Below the pieces are notes generated by a model that was not told the origin of the DNA, made no database searches, and saw only the letters and a list, made by a program, of their open reading frames with translations. Below are positions 1 through 8,138 of a DNA stretch of 64,000 bases, piece by piece. Every line of letters begins with the position of its first letter. The stretch's first letter is position 1. This DNA comes from Cytobacillus oceanisediminis. Its GTDB lineage: Bacteria; Bacillota; Bacilli; Bacillales; Cytobacillaceae. The stretch spans positions 434,001-498,000 of the forward strand of contig NZ_SOEE01000002.1 of NCBI RefSeq assembly GCF_004366035.1, in the 5' to 3' direction. A program made the translations under genes and the position numbers.

Positions 1-1552
1 AACAGATGAAGACACACGGATGTCAGATTCGCAGGCATTGGTGGACAGAGCAAAGCAATTAAGCGTAAAAATCAGTTCATGCACTTCTTTTTTTATGCCT
101 TTTCTTTTAAGCCTGGATGAAGGAACCCTAAAAAGCTATATTGCTGAGGAAAAGGCCTTGAAATACTTTGAGGAAGACCTGCTCGAATCTTTCCGCTATA
201 AGCCTCATGTCCTTAATAAAGACAAGGAAGAAATTCTGTCCCGCCTTGGCGAAGCACTTTCGGTTCCCAGTCATACATTTGGAATGATGAATAACGCTGA
301 TATAAAGTTTGGAGATATAACAAAAGACGATGGCGAAAAGATTGAACTGACACGCGGGATGTATGCAAAAATTATGGAAGAGGAAGACCGGGAAAAGAGA
401 AAGGAAGCGTATAAGGCCTATTACCAGCCGTATATGCAGCTAAAGAATTCCATTTCTTCCACCCTTTCTGCTGCGATAAAAAACAATGTGAGCATGGCCA
501 GTATCCGGAATTATCCTTCAGCCCTTGAAAAAGGATTATTTGGTGATAAGGTGCCAAAGGAAGTATATGTAAATCTTATTGAGACAACAAAAAAAAATAT
601 CGGGGCAATGCATCAATATACCAGGATCCGCAAGAAACATTTAGGCCTTGACGAGCTGCGGCAATATGATTTGAGTGTTCCATTAGCAGAGGGTGTAAAA
701 CCTGATATATCGTACGAAGAAGCTTATGAAACGATGTGTAAAGCATTGGAGCCTCTTGGAGAGGATTATATTAATATTCTCAAGGAGTTTAAGTCGGGGC
801 GCTATATTGATGTGCGGGAAACTCCAGGGAAGCGGTCAGGGGCGTATAACTTGGGCATCTATGGCGTTCATCCCTATATCCTCCTGAATCACCGTGATGA
901 TCTGGACAGCCTTTTTACACTTGCTCATGAATGCGGACATGGTGTCCACAGTAAGCTGAGCTCACAGCACCAGCCGCAGATTACCGCCCGTTACAGCATC
1001 TTTGTAGCGGAAGTGGCTTCAACAGTGAACGAAGTGCTTCTGATTAACTATTTGCTGAACAGAGAAAAGGATAAACAAGTCCGCAGGCATCTCCTTAATC
1101 ATTTTATTGATCAGTTTAAAGGAACCTTCTTCACCCAAGTCATGTTTGCTGAGTTTGAGATGAAAACTCACGAATTAGCGGAAAAGGGAGAGCCGCTTAA
1201 CGCTGAAGTTTTCAGCGGAATCTATGAACGCTTATTCCGCGAATATAATGGGGATGAGATTGTCTTTGATGAAGAGGTGAAATTCGGCTGGGCAAGGATC
1301 CCTCATTTTTACCGTCCATTTTATGTTTATAAGTACGCTACCGGATTTGCGTCTGCCATTCATTTGGCAGCGAAAATTCTTGAAGGGGACAAAGAAACGC
1401 TGCAAAGCTATCTTGAGTTCTTAAAAAGCGGTAGTTCCGATTATCCCCTTGAGCTGTTAAAGAAAACCGGAGTGGATCTGACTTCCCCATATCCAATTGA
1501 AAACTCACTTCGAAAATTCAAAGATCTTGTAGAAGAATTCGGAAACCAATAA
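1..1552 (+). CDS. pepF: Oligoendopeptidase F, 5' end cut off by window
   Basis: Cytoplasmic M3-family zinc endopeptidase that trims oligopeptides. The zinc-binding motif HECGH is encoded at 926-940, followed about 25 residues later by the glutamate-containing stretch FVAEVASTVNE, which supplies the third zinc ligand in this family. The reading frame is open from base 2, so the ATG at 20 is probably internal. The 510 residues after it plus six before it are some 80-90 short of the family's usual 600, so the true start lies outside the window. A strong terminator follows the stop. Identification is secure; the N-terminus is not visible. Confidence 0.93.
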   Translation, partial: TDEDTRMSDSQALVDRAKQLSVKISSCTSFFMPFLLSLDEGTLKSYIAEEKALKYFEEDLLESFRYKPHVLNKDKEEILSRLGEALSVPSHTFGMMNNADIKFGDITKDDGEKIELTRGMYAKIMEEEDREKRKEAYKAYYQPYMQLKNSISSTLSAAIKNNVSMASIRNYPSALEKGLFGDKVPKEVYVNLIETTKKNIGAMHQYTRIRKKHLGLDELRQYDLSVPLAEGVKPDISYEEAYETMCKALEPLGEDYINILKEFKSGRYIDVRETPGKRSGAYNLGIYGVHPYILLNHRDDLDSLFTLAHECGHGVHSKLSSQHQPQITARYSIFVAEVASTVNEVLLINYLLNREKDKQVRRHLLNHFIDQFKGTFFTQVMFAEFEMKTHELAEKGEPLNAEVFSGIYERLFREYNGDEIVFDEEVKFGWARIPHFYRPFYVYKYATGFASAIHLAAKILEGDKETLQSYLEFLKSGSSDYPLELLKKTGVDLTSPYPIENSLRKFKDLVEEFGNQ

Positions 1553-1559
1553 AAATCTT

Positions 1560-1591
1560 GCCTGTTTCTTGACTTAGAAACAGGCTTTTTT
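1560..1591 (+). terminator. Rho-independent terminator of pepF
   Basis: A 10-bp perfect stem (1560-1569 with 1576-1585) has a 6-base loop and runs into TTTTTT. It starts 8 bases after the pepF stop and separates pepF from the glycosyltransferase. Confidence 0.9.
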
Positions 1592-1719
1592 ACTGTCATA
1601 GTTAAAAGAACAGCTTGCTGAAATATAATTAATGGACAGGATGAAATATTCCTGCAATAATTGATGCAAACTTTAATTAAAACGAAGATAGTGCAAATAT
1701 AATTGTGAAGGATGAAAGG

Positions 1720-2730
1720 ATGAAAGTAATACTGGCAAGCCCAAATTTTCAACAGGCAAGAGGAAATACGGTTACCGTTCAGCGTATTTCTGATGGACTT
1801 AATAAGCTGGGCATCGAGACTAAAATCATTAATATCACAGACGATTACGAATTCACTTGCCTGCCAAAGGCTGATATTGTGCATGGCTTTAACGCTTACA
1901 GGTTTGGCGAATTTATTAAAGGGCTTGGTAAAAGGCCTGAAAGATATGTCGTAACCATGACAGGCACAGACTTAAATATCGATCTTTATGATCCTGTAAA
2001 AAAAGCAGTGGTTATGGAAACCATCCTCCATGCCGAAGCCATACACGTATTTGATGAAGAAGCCAAGCTGGTACTGGCAAAAGAACTACCGGAAGCAAGA
2101 GATAAAATCAGTGTTATCCATCAGGGCACTGTAATATTTCCTGAACCTGGAGGCGATTATAAGAAAGAACCTGGCACTTTTTTATTTTTACTGCCGGCAG
2201 GGATCCGCAAGGTGAAAAATATTCCTTTTGCCATAGAAAAGCTTAAATTGATTTACGAAAAAAATCCTGAGATGCGATTTTGGCTGGCGGGCCCTATTAT
2301 TGAAGAAGAAGAGGGGTATATTGTAAAATCCCTTGCAGAAGAGAATAAAGAGTGGATTCAATATCTTGGGCAAATCCCCCATCATCATATGGGGGAGCTA
2401 TATAGGCAAGCTGATGCCGTACTGAATACATCCCATTCTGAAGGCCAGCCTGCTGCTATTTTGGAAGCAATGGAATATTGCCTTCCTGTACTTGCTGCCA
2501 ATAACCTGGGCAACCGAAATATCATTGACCATCAGAAAACCGGTTTAATCTATACTAATACGGTCGAATTTCTTGATTATGCAGACAAACTAGTGAATAA
2601 TTACGAGTTGAGGATAAAATTGGGGCGGGCTGCCAAATTTTATGTTGAGTGCAGCCATTCTTCAGAATATGAAGCTAAAATACTTCAAAAAATTTACAAA
2701 GCCATTTTAGAAAAGTCCCCAAGTAAATAA
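1720..2730 (+). CDS. SenB-like GT4-fold glycosyltransferase next to selD
   Basis: 336-residue GT-B glycosyltransferase. The N-terminal half has an ARGNTVTVQR loop and the motif TGTDLNIDL (residues 81-89). The C-terminal half carries SEGQPAAILEAM (240-251), the nucleotide-sugar binding segment of GT4 enzymes. From memory, the TGTDL block, the LRxVK-like segment (GIRKVKN) and the LGQIPH block resemble the TIGR04348/SenB selenosugar synthases, which join selenophosphate to UDP-sugars. The selD start follows after 23 bases, consistent with an operon. I prefer ATG 1720, preceded by an AAGG element, over GTG 1705. A sugar transferase is clear; use of selenophosphate is inferred from resemblance and neighbour. 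Confidence 0.75.
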   Translation: MKVILASPNFQQARGNTVTVQRISDGLNKLGIETKIINITDDYEFTCLPKADIVHGFNAYRFGEFIKGLGKRPERYVVTMTGTDLNIDLYDPVKKAVVMETILHAEAIHVFDEEAKLVLAKELPEARDKISVIHQGTVIFPEPGGDYKKEPGTFLFLLPAGIRKVKNIPFAIEKLKLIYEKNPEMRFWLAGPIIEEEEGYIVKSLAEENKEWIQYLGQIPHHHMGELYRQADAVLNTSHSEGQPAAILEAMEYCLPVLAANNLGNRNIIDHQKTGLIYTNTVEFLDYADKLVNNYELRIKLGRAAKFYVECSHSSEYEAKILQKIYKAILEKSPSK

Positions 2731-2753
2731 TGAATAGGCAAGGAGAGAGAAAT

Positions 2754-3803
2754 ATGTCGAGAGAAGAAATCATAAAACTAACTTCTTTATCTACAAAAGG
2801 CGGCTGAGGATGCAAAATTGGTCCTGAAGACCTGGCGCAGGTTCTGCGTCATTTGCCAAAGTCTGTACCTGACCCCAACCTCTTAGTAGGACTGGATACA
2901 TCTGATGATGCAGGCGTATATAAAATAAATGATGAAACTGCCCTGGTGCAGTCACTTGATTTCTTTACTCCTATCGTGGATGACCCGTATATGTTCGGGC
3001 AGATTGCCGCAGCCAATTCACTTAGCGATATTTACGCTATGGGCGGAAAGCCAATAACCGTTATGAATATTGTAGGTTTTCCAATCACAAAATTGGATAA
3101 AAGCATCCTTGCAGATATTCTTGCTGGGGCATCCGATAAAGTTAGAGAATCCGGTGCTGTTTTAGTTGGCGGGCACTCCATTGACGACCAGGAGCCAAAA
3201 TTCGGTTTATCTGTGACTGGAACAGTACATCCTGAACGAGTTAGAACAAATGCAGGAGCCAAGCCTGGCGACAAACTGATTTTAACCAAGCCAATTGGCG
3301 TGGGCATTCTTACTCAAGCGATAAAAAGGGCTATGCTGGATCAGGAAGGAATCGACCGAGTAATGGAAGTCATGGCTGCCTTAAATAAAGACGCAGCGGA
3401 AGCTATGGATAACTATCAGGTCAATGCCTGCACAGACATTACCGGTTTTGGCCTTCTAGGCCACGCAATGGAGATTGCGGAAGGAAGCGGCACGGGCATT
3501 GCCATTGAAAGCAAAGCCGTTCCAATTCTTCCAAAAACAAGAGAGCTTGCTGAACAGAATATTATTCCAGGAGGCTCCAAAAAAAATCATAAATGGCTGT
3601 CCGGCCGGATTCAATATGAAAATATTGATGATGTGGACCAAGTGATACTATGTGATGCCATCACATCTGGGGGACTTTTAATAACCATCCCTGAAACAGA
3701 AGCTGAATTGCTCCTTAATGACCTTAAGGAAAAAGGAGTAGAATGGGCTTCCATCATTGGGACTGTCACAGATCAGAATCCTGGAAAGATTACTGTTATC
3801 TAA
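2754..3803 (+). CDS. selD: Selenide, water dikinase SelD containing selenocysteine (UGA at 2805)
   Basis: Makes selenophosphate from selenide and ATP, the selenium donor for tRNA-Sec, 2-selenouridine and other selenium compounds. Translation from ATG 2754 (AAGGAG upstream) gives MSREEIIKLTSLSTKGG, then UGA (codon 18, 2805-2807), then GCKIGPED. The family's catalytic Cys/Sec-Gly-Cys-Lys site falls exactly on the UGA, with Lys21 in place. The rest is a complete SelD with the LDTSDDAGVYK, SLDFFTPIVDDP and DITGFGLLGHAMEIA blocks. Read through, it is 349 residues, normal length; a caller stopping at UGA would start at codon 34 and lose the active site. A hairpin suited to SECIS follows. SelA, SelB and tRNA-Sec must be encoded elsewhere. 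Confidence 0.95.
2829..2843 (+). promoter_or_regulatory. Candidate SECIS hairpin in selD
   Basis: Downstream of the UGA, ACCUG (2830-2834) pairs with CAGGU (2838-2842), extended by a G-U pair (2829-2843), closing a GCG loop. There are 27 bases between the UGA and the loop, and the first loop base is G. That fits the described bacterial SECIS pattern: an apical loop about 16-37 bases after the UGA with an early G. Fold stability was judged by eye only. Confidence 0.65.
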
Positions 3804-3833
3804 AAAAAAGGACTCGAAAAGAGTCCTTTTTTA
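3804..3833 (+). terminator. Terminator after selD
   Basis: GGACTC and GAGTCC, flanked by A and T runs that extend the pairing, close a 5-base loop. It begins directly after the selD stop and separates selD from the transporter operon. The A-rich left arm could let it act in both directions. Confidence 0.88.
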
Positions 3834-3866
3834 CCTTTACTAAATACGAAAAAAGGAAGTGCAAAC

Positions 3867-4769
3867 ATGAAAAAATTTTTAATGCTCATGACTATCTTTT
3901 CACTGCTGCTTTTGTCAGCATGCAGCGAAAATGAAGCAGATAACAAAGACGGAAACGGAAAAGAACAATCTAAAGAAACGTTCACCATTGGGGTCATCCC
4001 AGTTCAAACAGAGGGTTCCATGGAAGCTGCAATGGAGAAACTGCAGTCCACATTATCTGAAAAACTCGATAGGGATGTAGCTGTCGAAGTATATCCGGAT
4101 TATAACGGGGTAGTGGAAGCCATGAACTACGATAAAATTGATATGGCTTATTTCGGCCCGTTAACATATGTTGTTGCACATGAGAAGAGCGGCGCAAAAG
4201 CCATCATTACACAGCTGATCGACGGAGAGCCATTCTATTATTCATATATCATTACCCATAAAGACCACCCATGGAATTCACTAGAAGATTTACTGAAAAA
4301 CAGCAGTGAAGCTGACTTTGCCTTCGGTGATATCAATTCAACTTCAGGATCTCTTATCCCATCCATTGAATTGAAGGACCGCGAAGTCTACAAATCAGAG
4401 GATGAACACAGCTTTAAGTCCGTCAGATTTACCGGCTCGCATGATGCTACTGCATTGGCAGTTCAAAATAAGCAGGTTGATGCAGGTGCGATCGACAGCG
4501 CCATTTACAATCAATTAGTGGATTCAGGAAAAGTAGATGGAGATCAGATTAAAACGATCTGGAAATCAGAAAAGCTTTTTCAGTACCCTTGGGCTGTACA
4601 TGAAAATACCGATGAAGAAACAATTAAAACATTAAAAGAAGCATTTCTAGCGATTAAAGATCCGGAAATTCTGGATGCTTTCGGGGCAAGCGGATTTACA
4701 GAGGCAAGCAATAAAGATTATGAAAGCATCCGCCAGGCTGCCCTAAAAGAGGGACTCATTAAAGAATAG
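3867..4769 (+). CDS. phnD: PhnD-type substrate-binding lipoprotein
   Basis: Extracytoplasmic solute-binding lipoprotein of a phosphonate/phosphate/phosphite-type ABC importer, 300 residues. The N-terminus is a lipoprotein signal with lipobox LSAC, so Cys19 should be acylated. The mature part has the PhnD-family pattern: GVIPVQTEG near the start, DIDMAYFGPLTYV-like core (here KIDMAYFGPLTYV) and SGSLIPS in the second lobe. It is followed by permease and ATPase genes in the same orientation, and no C-P lyase genes are present. The substrate may be phosphonate, phosphite or another oxyanion; the selD neighbourhood makes selenium compounds worth considering but does not show it. Confidence 0.85.
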   Translation: MKKFLMLMTIFSLLLLSACSENEADNKDGNGKEQSKETFTIGVIPVQTEGSMEAAMEKLQSTLSEKLDRDVAVEVYPDYNGVVEAMNYDKIDMAYFGPLTYVVAHEKSGAKAIITQLIDGEPFYYSYIITHKDHPWNSLEDLLKNSSEADFAFGDINSTSGSLIPSIELKDREVYKSEDEHSFKSVRFTGSHDATALAVQNKQVDAGAIDSAIYNQLVDSGKVDGDQIKTIWKSEKLFQYPWAVHENTDEETIKTLKEAFLAIKDPEILDAFGASGFTEASNKDYESIRQAALKEGLIKE

Positions 4770-4780
4770 GGCTGATAAGA

Positions 4781-5536
4781 TTGTGGTTTAAAAAACACAG
4801 CATATTAACATATTTCGTGTTAGCTTTATTCGTTTATCTAAGCATGAGGCTAACGGAATTCGATTTATCGAAATTCAAAGACTTCCGCAATATGATTGAC
4901 TTTCTGTCCCATTGGTTCCCGATGGATTTTTCTCTTCTTCCAAAGATACTTGAAGACAGTCTGGAAACATTGGCCATGGCTTTTTTGGGAAGCTTTTTCG
5001 GGCTTATTATCGGACTCCCTTTAAGCTTTATGGCCGCCAAAAACACGTCCGGCTCTAAACTTATTTACCATTTAACCAGAGTCGGCCTCAGCTTTATCCG
5101 TTCCATCCCTGAAATTGTTTTCGGTCTAATTCTTCTTACGGCTCTTGGACTTGGTCCTTTTCCTGCTGTCCTGGCCATTATGTTTCATAACATTGGGGTT
5201 CTGGGAAAACTGATCTCAGAACTCATTGAAGCATCCGATCCCGGCCCGCAGGAGGCCATGAAAGCAGTAGGTGCTAAAAGCTGGTTTGCTTCCCTGTTCA
5301 GCATCCTGCCTCAAATATGGCCAAATGTATTGTCGAATTACTTCTACCGGTTTGAGGTTGCCATTCGAACTTCTCTTATATTGGGGTTTATTGGAGGTGG
5401 AGGAATTGGCCAGAGACTTTTTAATGATTTTAAAACCTTCCAATACAGTTCAGTTTCACTCGATGTACTGATCATAATGATCATTGTTATTCTTGTGGAT
5501 CTTTTCGGAAGCTATGTTAGGAACCGAGTGATATAA
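4781..5536 (+). CDS. phnE: PhnE-type ABC permease
   Basis: Integral membrane subunit of the importer, 251 residues with about six hydrophobic segments. The first hydrophobic segment is near residues 8-25. The cytoplasmic coupling loop is recognisable around EASDPGPQEAMKAVGA, which corresponds to the EAA motif of PhnE/permease family members. It starts with TTG 4781, 11 bases after the phnD stop, with only a modest ribosome site, suggesting coupling to phnD translation. The next gene, the ATPase, starts 12 bases after its stop. Confidence 0.85.
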   Translation: MWFKKHSILTYFVLALFVYLSMRLTEFDLSKFKDFRNMIDFLSHWFPMDFSLLPKILEDSLETLAMAFLGSFFGLIIGLPLSFMAAKNTSGSKLIYHLTRVGLSFIRSIPEIVFGLILLTALGLGPFPAVLAIMFHNIGVLGKLISELIEASDPGPQEAMKAVGAKSWFASLFSILPQIWPNVLSNYFYRFEVAIRTSLILGFIGGGGIGQRLFNDFKTFQYSSVSLDVLIIMIIVILVDLFGSYVRNRVI

Positions 5537-5548
5537 AGGAGGCCTGAA

Positions 5549-6322
5549 ATGCTTGAGATTCGAAATATAACAGTCCGTTATGCCGGCATGAAGCATAATG
5601 CCCTGAATTCCATAAACCTGACGATCCATCCTGGTGATTTTGTTTGTGTGTTAGGTAAAAGCGGTGCTGGAAAATCCACTTTAATCCGCTGTTTAAACGG
5701 TTTGCAGACACCATCATCTGGGGAAATCATCTGGGATGGCCTATCCTTTTCTGCACTGAGTGATGAACAGCTTCGAAAAATCCGCAGGGAGATGGGAATG
5801 ATCTTTCAGCATTTTAATTTAATTCCCCGATTGACTGTCCTGCAAAATGTTCTGACAGGCATGTTCGGCTACAGGAACAGCTTCAAAAATCTTATTGGAT
5901 GGTTCACAGATGAAGAAAAAGCTCAGGCTGCACAAGTCATTGCAGAGGTGGGCTTAGCCGATTTTGCCAATCGCAGGGTCGAGCATCTTAGTGGAGGGCA
6001 GAAACAGAGAGTCGGCATTGCAAGGGCTCTCCTTCAAAAGCCAAGTTTCCTTCTAGGCGACGAGCCTGTTGCGAGCCTGGATCCGGGAACTTCAGACCGC
6101 ATATTCAGCTTGCTTCAGGAGATGCATGAGCGTCATAGGCTTCAAACCATTATAAATGTCCATGATGTTCAGTTAGCTAAACGATATGCAACCCGCATTA
6201 TCGCTTTAAAAGATGGGGAAGTCGTTTTTGATGATAAACCAGAGCAGTTTACAGACGATATGTATGCATTTACATATGATGCTGAAAGTTATGGCGAAAA
6301 GTCATATATCCGTTCGACTTAG
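5549..6322 (+). CDS. phnC: PhnC-type ABC ATPase
   Basis: Cytoplasmic ATPase driving the importer, 257 residues. Walker A GKSGAGKST is at 36-44, the Q-loop near MIFQHFNLIPR, the signature LSGGQ at 147-151 and Walker B LLGDEPVASLD at about 168-178. All catalytic elements are intact. The preceding AAAGGAGG is close to ideal. Gene order D-E-C differs from the common C-D-E, but all three parts are present and tightly packed, so the transporter should be complete. Confidence 0.87.
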   Translation: MLEIRNITVRYAGMKHNALNSINLTIHPGDFVCVLGKSGAGKSTLIRCLNGLQTPSSGEIIWDGLSFSALSDEQLRKIRREMGMIFQHFNLIPRLTVLQNVLTGMFGYRNSFKNLIGWFTDEEKAQAAQVIAEVGLADFANRRVEHLSGGQKQRVGIARALLQKPSFLLGDEPVASLDPGTSDRIFSLLQEMHERHRLQTIINVHDVQLAKRYATRIIALKDGEVVFDDKPEQFTDDMYAFTYDAESYGEKSYIRST

Positions 6323-6339
6323 TAAAGGAGGAAGAGGAA

Positions 6340-6972
6340 ATGGCCAATTGTCCATGAGTAGTGGATAGCTCGAACGTCGTGTACGTTTCGAATGACCCTG
6401 ATATCAAACTATTTAATGAAGGCCATACATCGAAGAAAACAGTGGTATTGACCTTTGATGATGGACCAGGAAGAGTTCTTCCGGAAATATTGGATATCTT
6501 GAAGGAAGAGAATGTTCCAGCTGTATTCTTCTGGCAATCCAGGCTTTTATACCCTCAGCGTCCGTGGGGAAGAGTCATGGAAGAAGGTCATCAGATAGGT
6601 ACCCACTCTTCAAAGCATTCCAACTATGTTAACCTGACTCCACATGAACAAATCCAGGATCTCCGCAACAGCAAAACTAAGATTGAGTCCATCATCGGCC
6701 AGGAAGTGAAGCTATTCCGGCCCCCATATGGGCAGTACAATGAACACACTATAGCTGCAGCCAAACAGCTTGGGCTATCAACCATCATGTGGAGAATCTC
6801 GTCAATGGACTGGGAGCTCAAAGAACAGCCTGAACAAATTATCGCAAACGTCATAGAGAACCTGGAAGAGGGAGCGATCATTCTTTTGCATGAATTAGCC
6901 CAGACTGTTGAAGCTCTTCCTGCTTTAATTGCTGAGATCCGAAATAAAGGCTATGAATTCAGTTTGCTCTAA
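6340..6972 (+). CDS. NodB/CE4-type deacetylase with in-frame UGA; candidate selenoprotein
   Basis: The C-terminal 200 residues form a complete carbohydrate-esterase family 4 (polysaccharide deacetylase) domain: TFDDGPG (38-44), metal-binding THSSKH with His89 and His93, RPPYG (127-131), and LLHE near the C-terminus. No signal peptide is visible, so it may be cytoplasmic and act on small molecules. AAAGGAGG at 6323-6330 sits 9 bases before ATG 6340. From that ATG the frame reads MANCP, UGA (6355-6357), VVDSSNVV and straight into the domain with no frameshift. A later start (GTG 6361) has no ribosome site. Either the UGA is read as selenocysteine, forming a Cys-Pro-Sec motif, or the start region is damaged. 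It starts 17 bases after phnC. Confidence 0.75.
6370..6391 (+). promoter_or_regulatory. SECIS-like hairpin after the deacetylase UGA
   Basis: UCGAACGU (6370-6377) pairs with ACGUUUCGA (6383-6391), giving 8 base pairs with a single bulged U, and closes the 5-base loop CGUGU with G at loop position two. There are 20 bases between the UGA and the loop. Position and loop base match the published bacterial SECIS constraints as I recall them. The structure lies inside coding sequence, so chance cannot be excluded without comparison to homologues. Confidence 0.5.
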
Positions 6973-7001
6973 AAAGTATCCTTGTGCAGGATACTTTTTT
7001 T
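6971..7001 (+). terminator. Terminator after the deacetylase gene
   Basis: AAAAAGTATCC (6971-6981) pairs with GGATACTTTTT (6989-6999) around a 7-base loop, followed by more T. It ends the phnDEC-deacetylase transcription unit. Confidence 0.88.
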
Positions 7002-7060
7002 GTGCAATGAAAAAAGCAGTATTTTTTTAAAAGCAGATTGATATATATTGTGGAGATAGG

Positions 7061-8020
7061 ATGCAATTAAGGGGGAGCGCCAGCTTGTTTACTAATATTG
7101 TGACTTCAAACGGGACTCTAAATGACCGTTTCATTTTAAGAAGAGAGAACTTATATCAGGGAGCGAACGGCCGGTTTGTAGAGCGTTTTTTTATTGATGC
7201 GTCAAAAAGCTATATTTTCAAACCTCTGACAAACAATACTCAGCTGGGAAAAGAAGTGTGGATTTTCGAGAATGTCCTGGCAGAACTCCCGCTAAAGTTT
7301 CCAAAAATCCTGTCGTACTCCGTTCAAAACAAACTAAGCAATAATTGGATTATTTTAGAAGACCTTGGCACCATTACACATACTTTTGATCCCAAAATTG
7401 CACTGGAAATAACTGCATTAATGGCCAAATGGCACTCTTTGCCCGCTGAGCGGTTTTCCCATGCACAGCTGAAAGGTCCTAAACCGCCTATTGAGGAGAT
7501 GGCAGACCATATTCTGCAGAACAAAGAGAAAGTTTTTACTATTCTTAGGTTACATAATGTTTCAGAGCGTTTAGGCAATATCATTTTCAGCGCATTTACC
7601 AGTAAACCCTTTTCCGCTGTGAAGGTTCTTTGCCATGGGGATTTGCACCAGGGGAATTTTGGGTATGCGGGCGATAAGACAGTGGTTCTGGACTGGGAAC
7701 ATTGCCACTTGAACACACCTTTTTGGGATTTGTTCCATTTAATCGATATTTCACATCCTGATTTCCCTAAGCCTAATAACCATATTTTGCGAAATATGGT
7801 TCTGGACTGTTATTGTGAAGAAATTCAGATTTCTGCTCCTGACAGGAAAAAATTCAAACAAGAATATTATTTGTTTTCGGCTGTTTATTCGGTTTGGATG
7901 ATGTTGCTAATACAATCAGATTTAGACAATCAAAGAGAGAAATGGACTCCAGAACAGCTTTCGAGGCAATTAAAAGAGACAATACGCAATCTTATTGAAT
8001 GTGCGGAAGAAATCATTTAG
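7061..8020 (+). CDS. Kinase-like phosphotransferase (aminoglycoside/choline kinase fold)
   Basis: 319-residue protein of the APH/choline-kinase superfamily. The catalytic loop is CHGDLHQGNFG, with Asp as proposed base, and the metal-binding site is VVLDWEH, as expected for small-molecule or protein phosphotransferases of this fold. The substrate cannot be told from sequence. Two starts compete: ATG 7061 with GGAG close upstream, and TTG 7085 with a much stronger AAGGGGGAG 7 bases upstream, which would remove eight residues. It stands alone, between the previous terminator and the htpG promoter. Confidence 0.75.
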   Translation: MQLRGSASLFTNIVTSNGTLNDRFILRRENLYQGANGRFVERFFIDASKSYIFKPLTNNTQLGKEVWIFENVLAELPLKFPKILSYSVQNKLSNNWIILEDLGTITHTFDPKIALEITALMAKWHSLPAERFSHAQLKGPKPPIEEMADHILQNKEKVFTILRLHNVSERLGNIIFSAFTSKPFSAVKVLCHGDLHQGNFGYAGDKTVVLDWEHCHLNTPFWDLFHLIDISHPDFPKPNNHILRNMVLDCYCEEIQISAPDRKKFKQEYYLFSAVYSVWMMLLIQSDLDNQREKWTPEQLSRQLKETIRNLIECAEEII

Positions 8021-8042
8021 AACGAAAGTCAGTTCATGCTGA

Positions 8043-8106
8043 TTGACACAATTTAACTAATATGATATTTAAATATTGTTTGGCACTCTTAAGACTTGAG
8101 TGCTAA
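8043..8106 (+). promoter_or_regulatory. htpG promoter with CIRCE operator
   Basis: TTGACA (8043-8048), a 17-base spacer and TATTTA (8066-8071) form a sigma-A promoter. Immediately downstream, TTGGCACTC (8080-8088), nine bases and GAGTGCTAA (8098-8106) form a CIRCE element, the HrcA binding site, which overlaps the expected transcription start. This predicts heat-inducible, HrcA-repressed expression of htpG. Confidence 0.88.
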
Positions 8107-8138
8107 AGTAAGGAATATTTGAAAGGGGAGAGACTAAC

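Noticed and set aside
2805-2807. selD as a pseudogene or a shorter gene starting at TTG 2853
   Set aside because: The in-frame UGA falls exactly at the catalytic Cys/Sec position, the residues on both sides match SelD, and the ribosome site fits ATG 2754; starting at 2853 would remove the active site.
3867-6322. A C-P lyase phosphonate operon
   Set aside because: Only the three transporter genes are present; no phnGHIJKLM.
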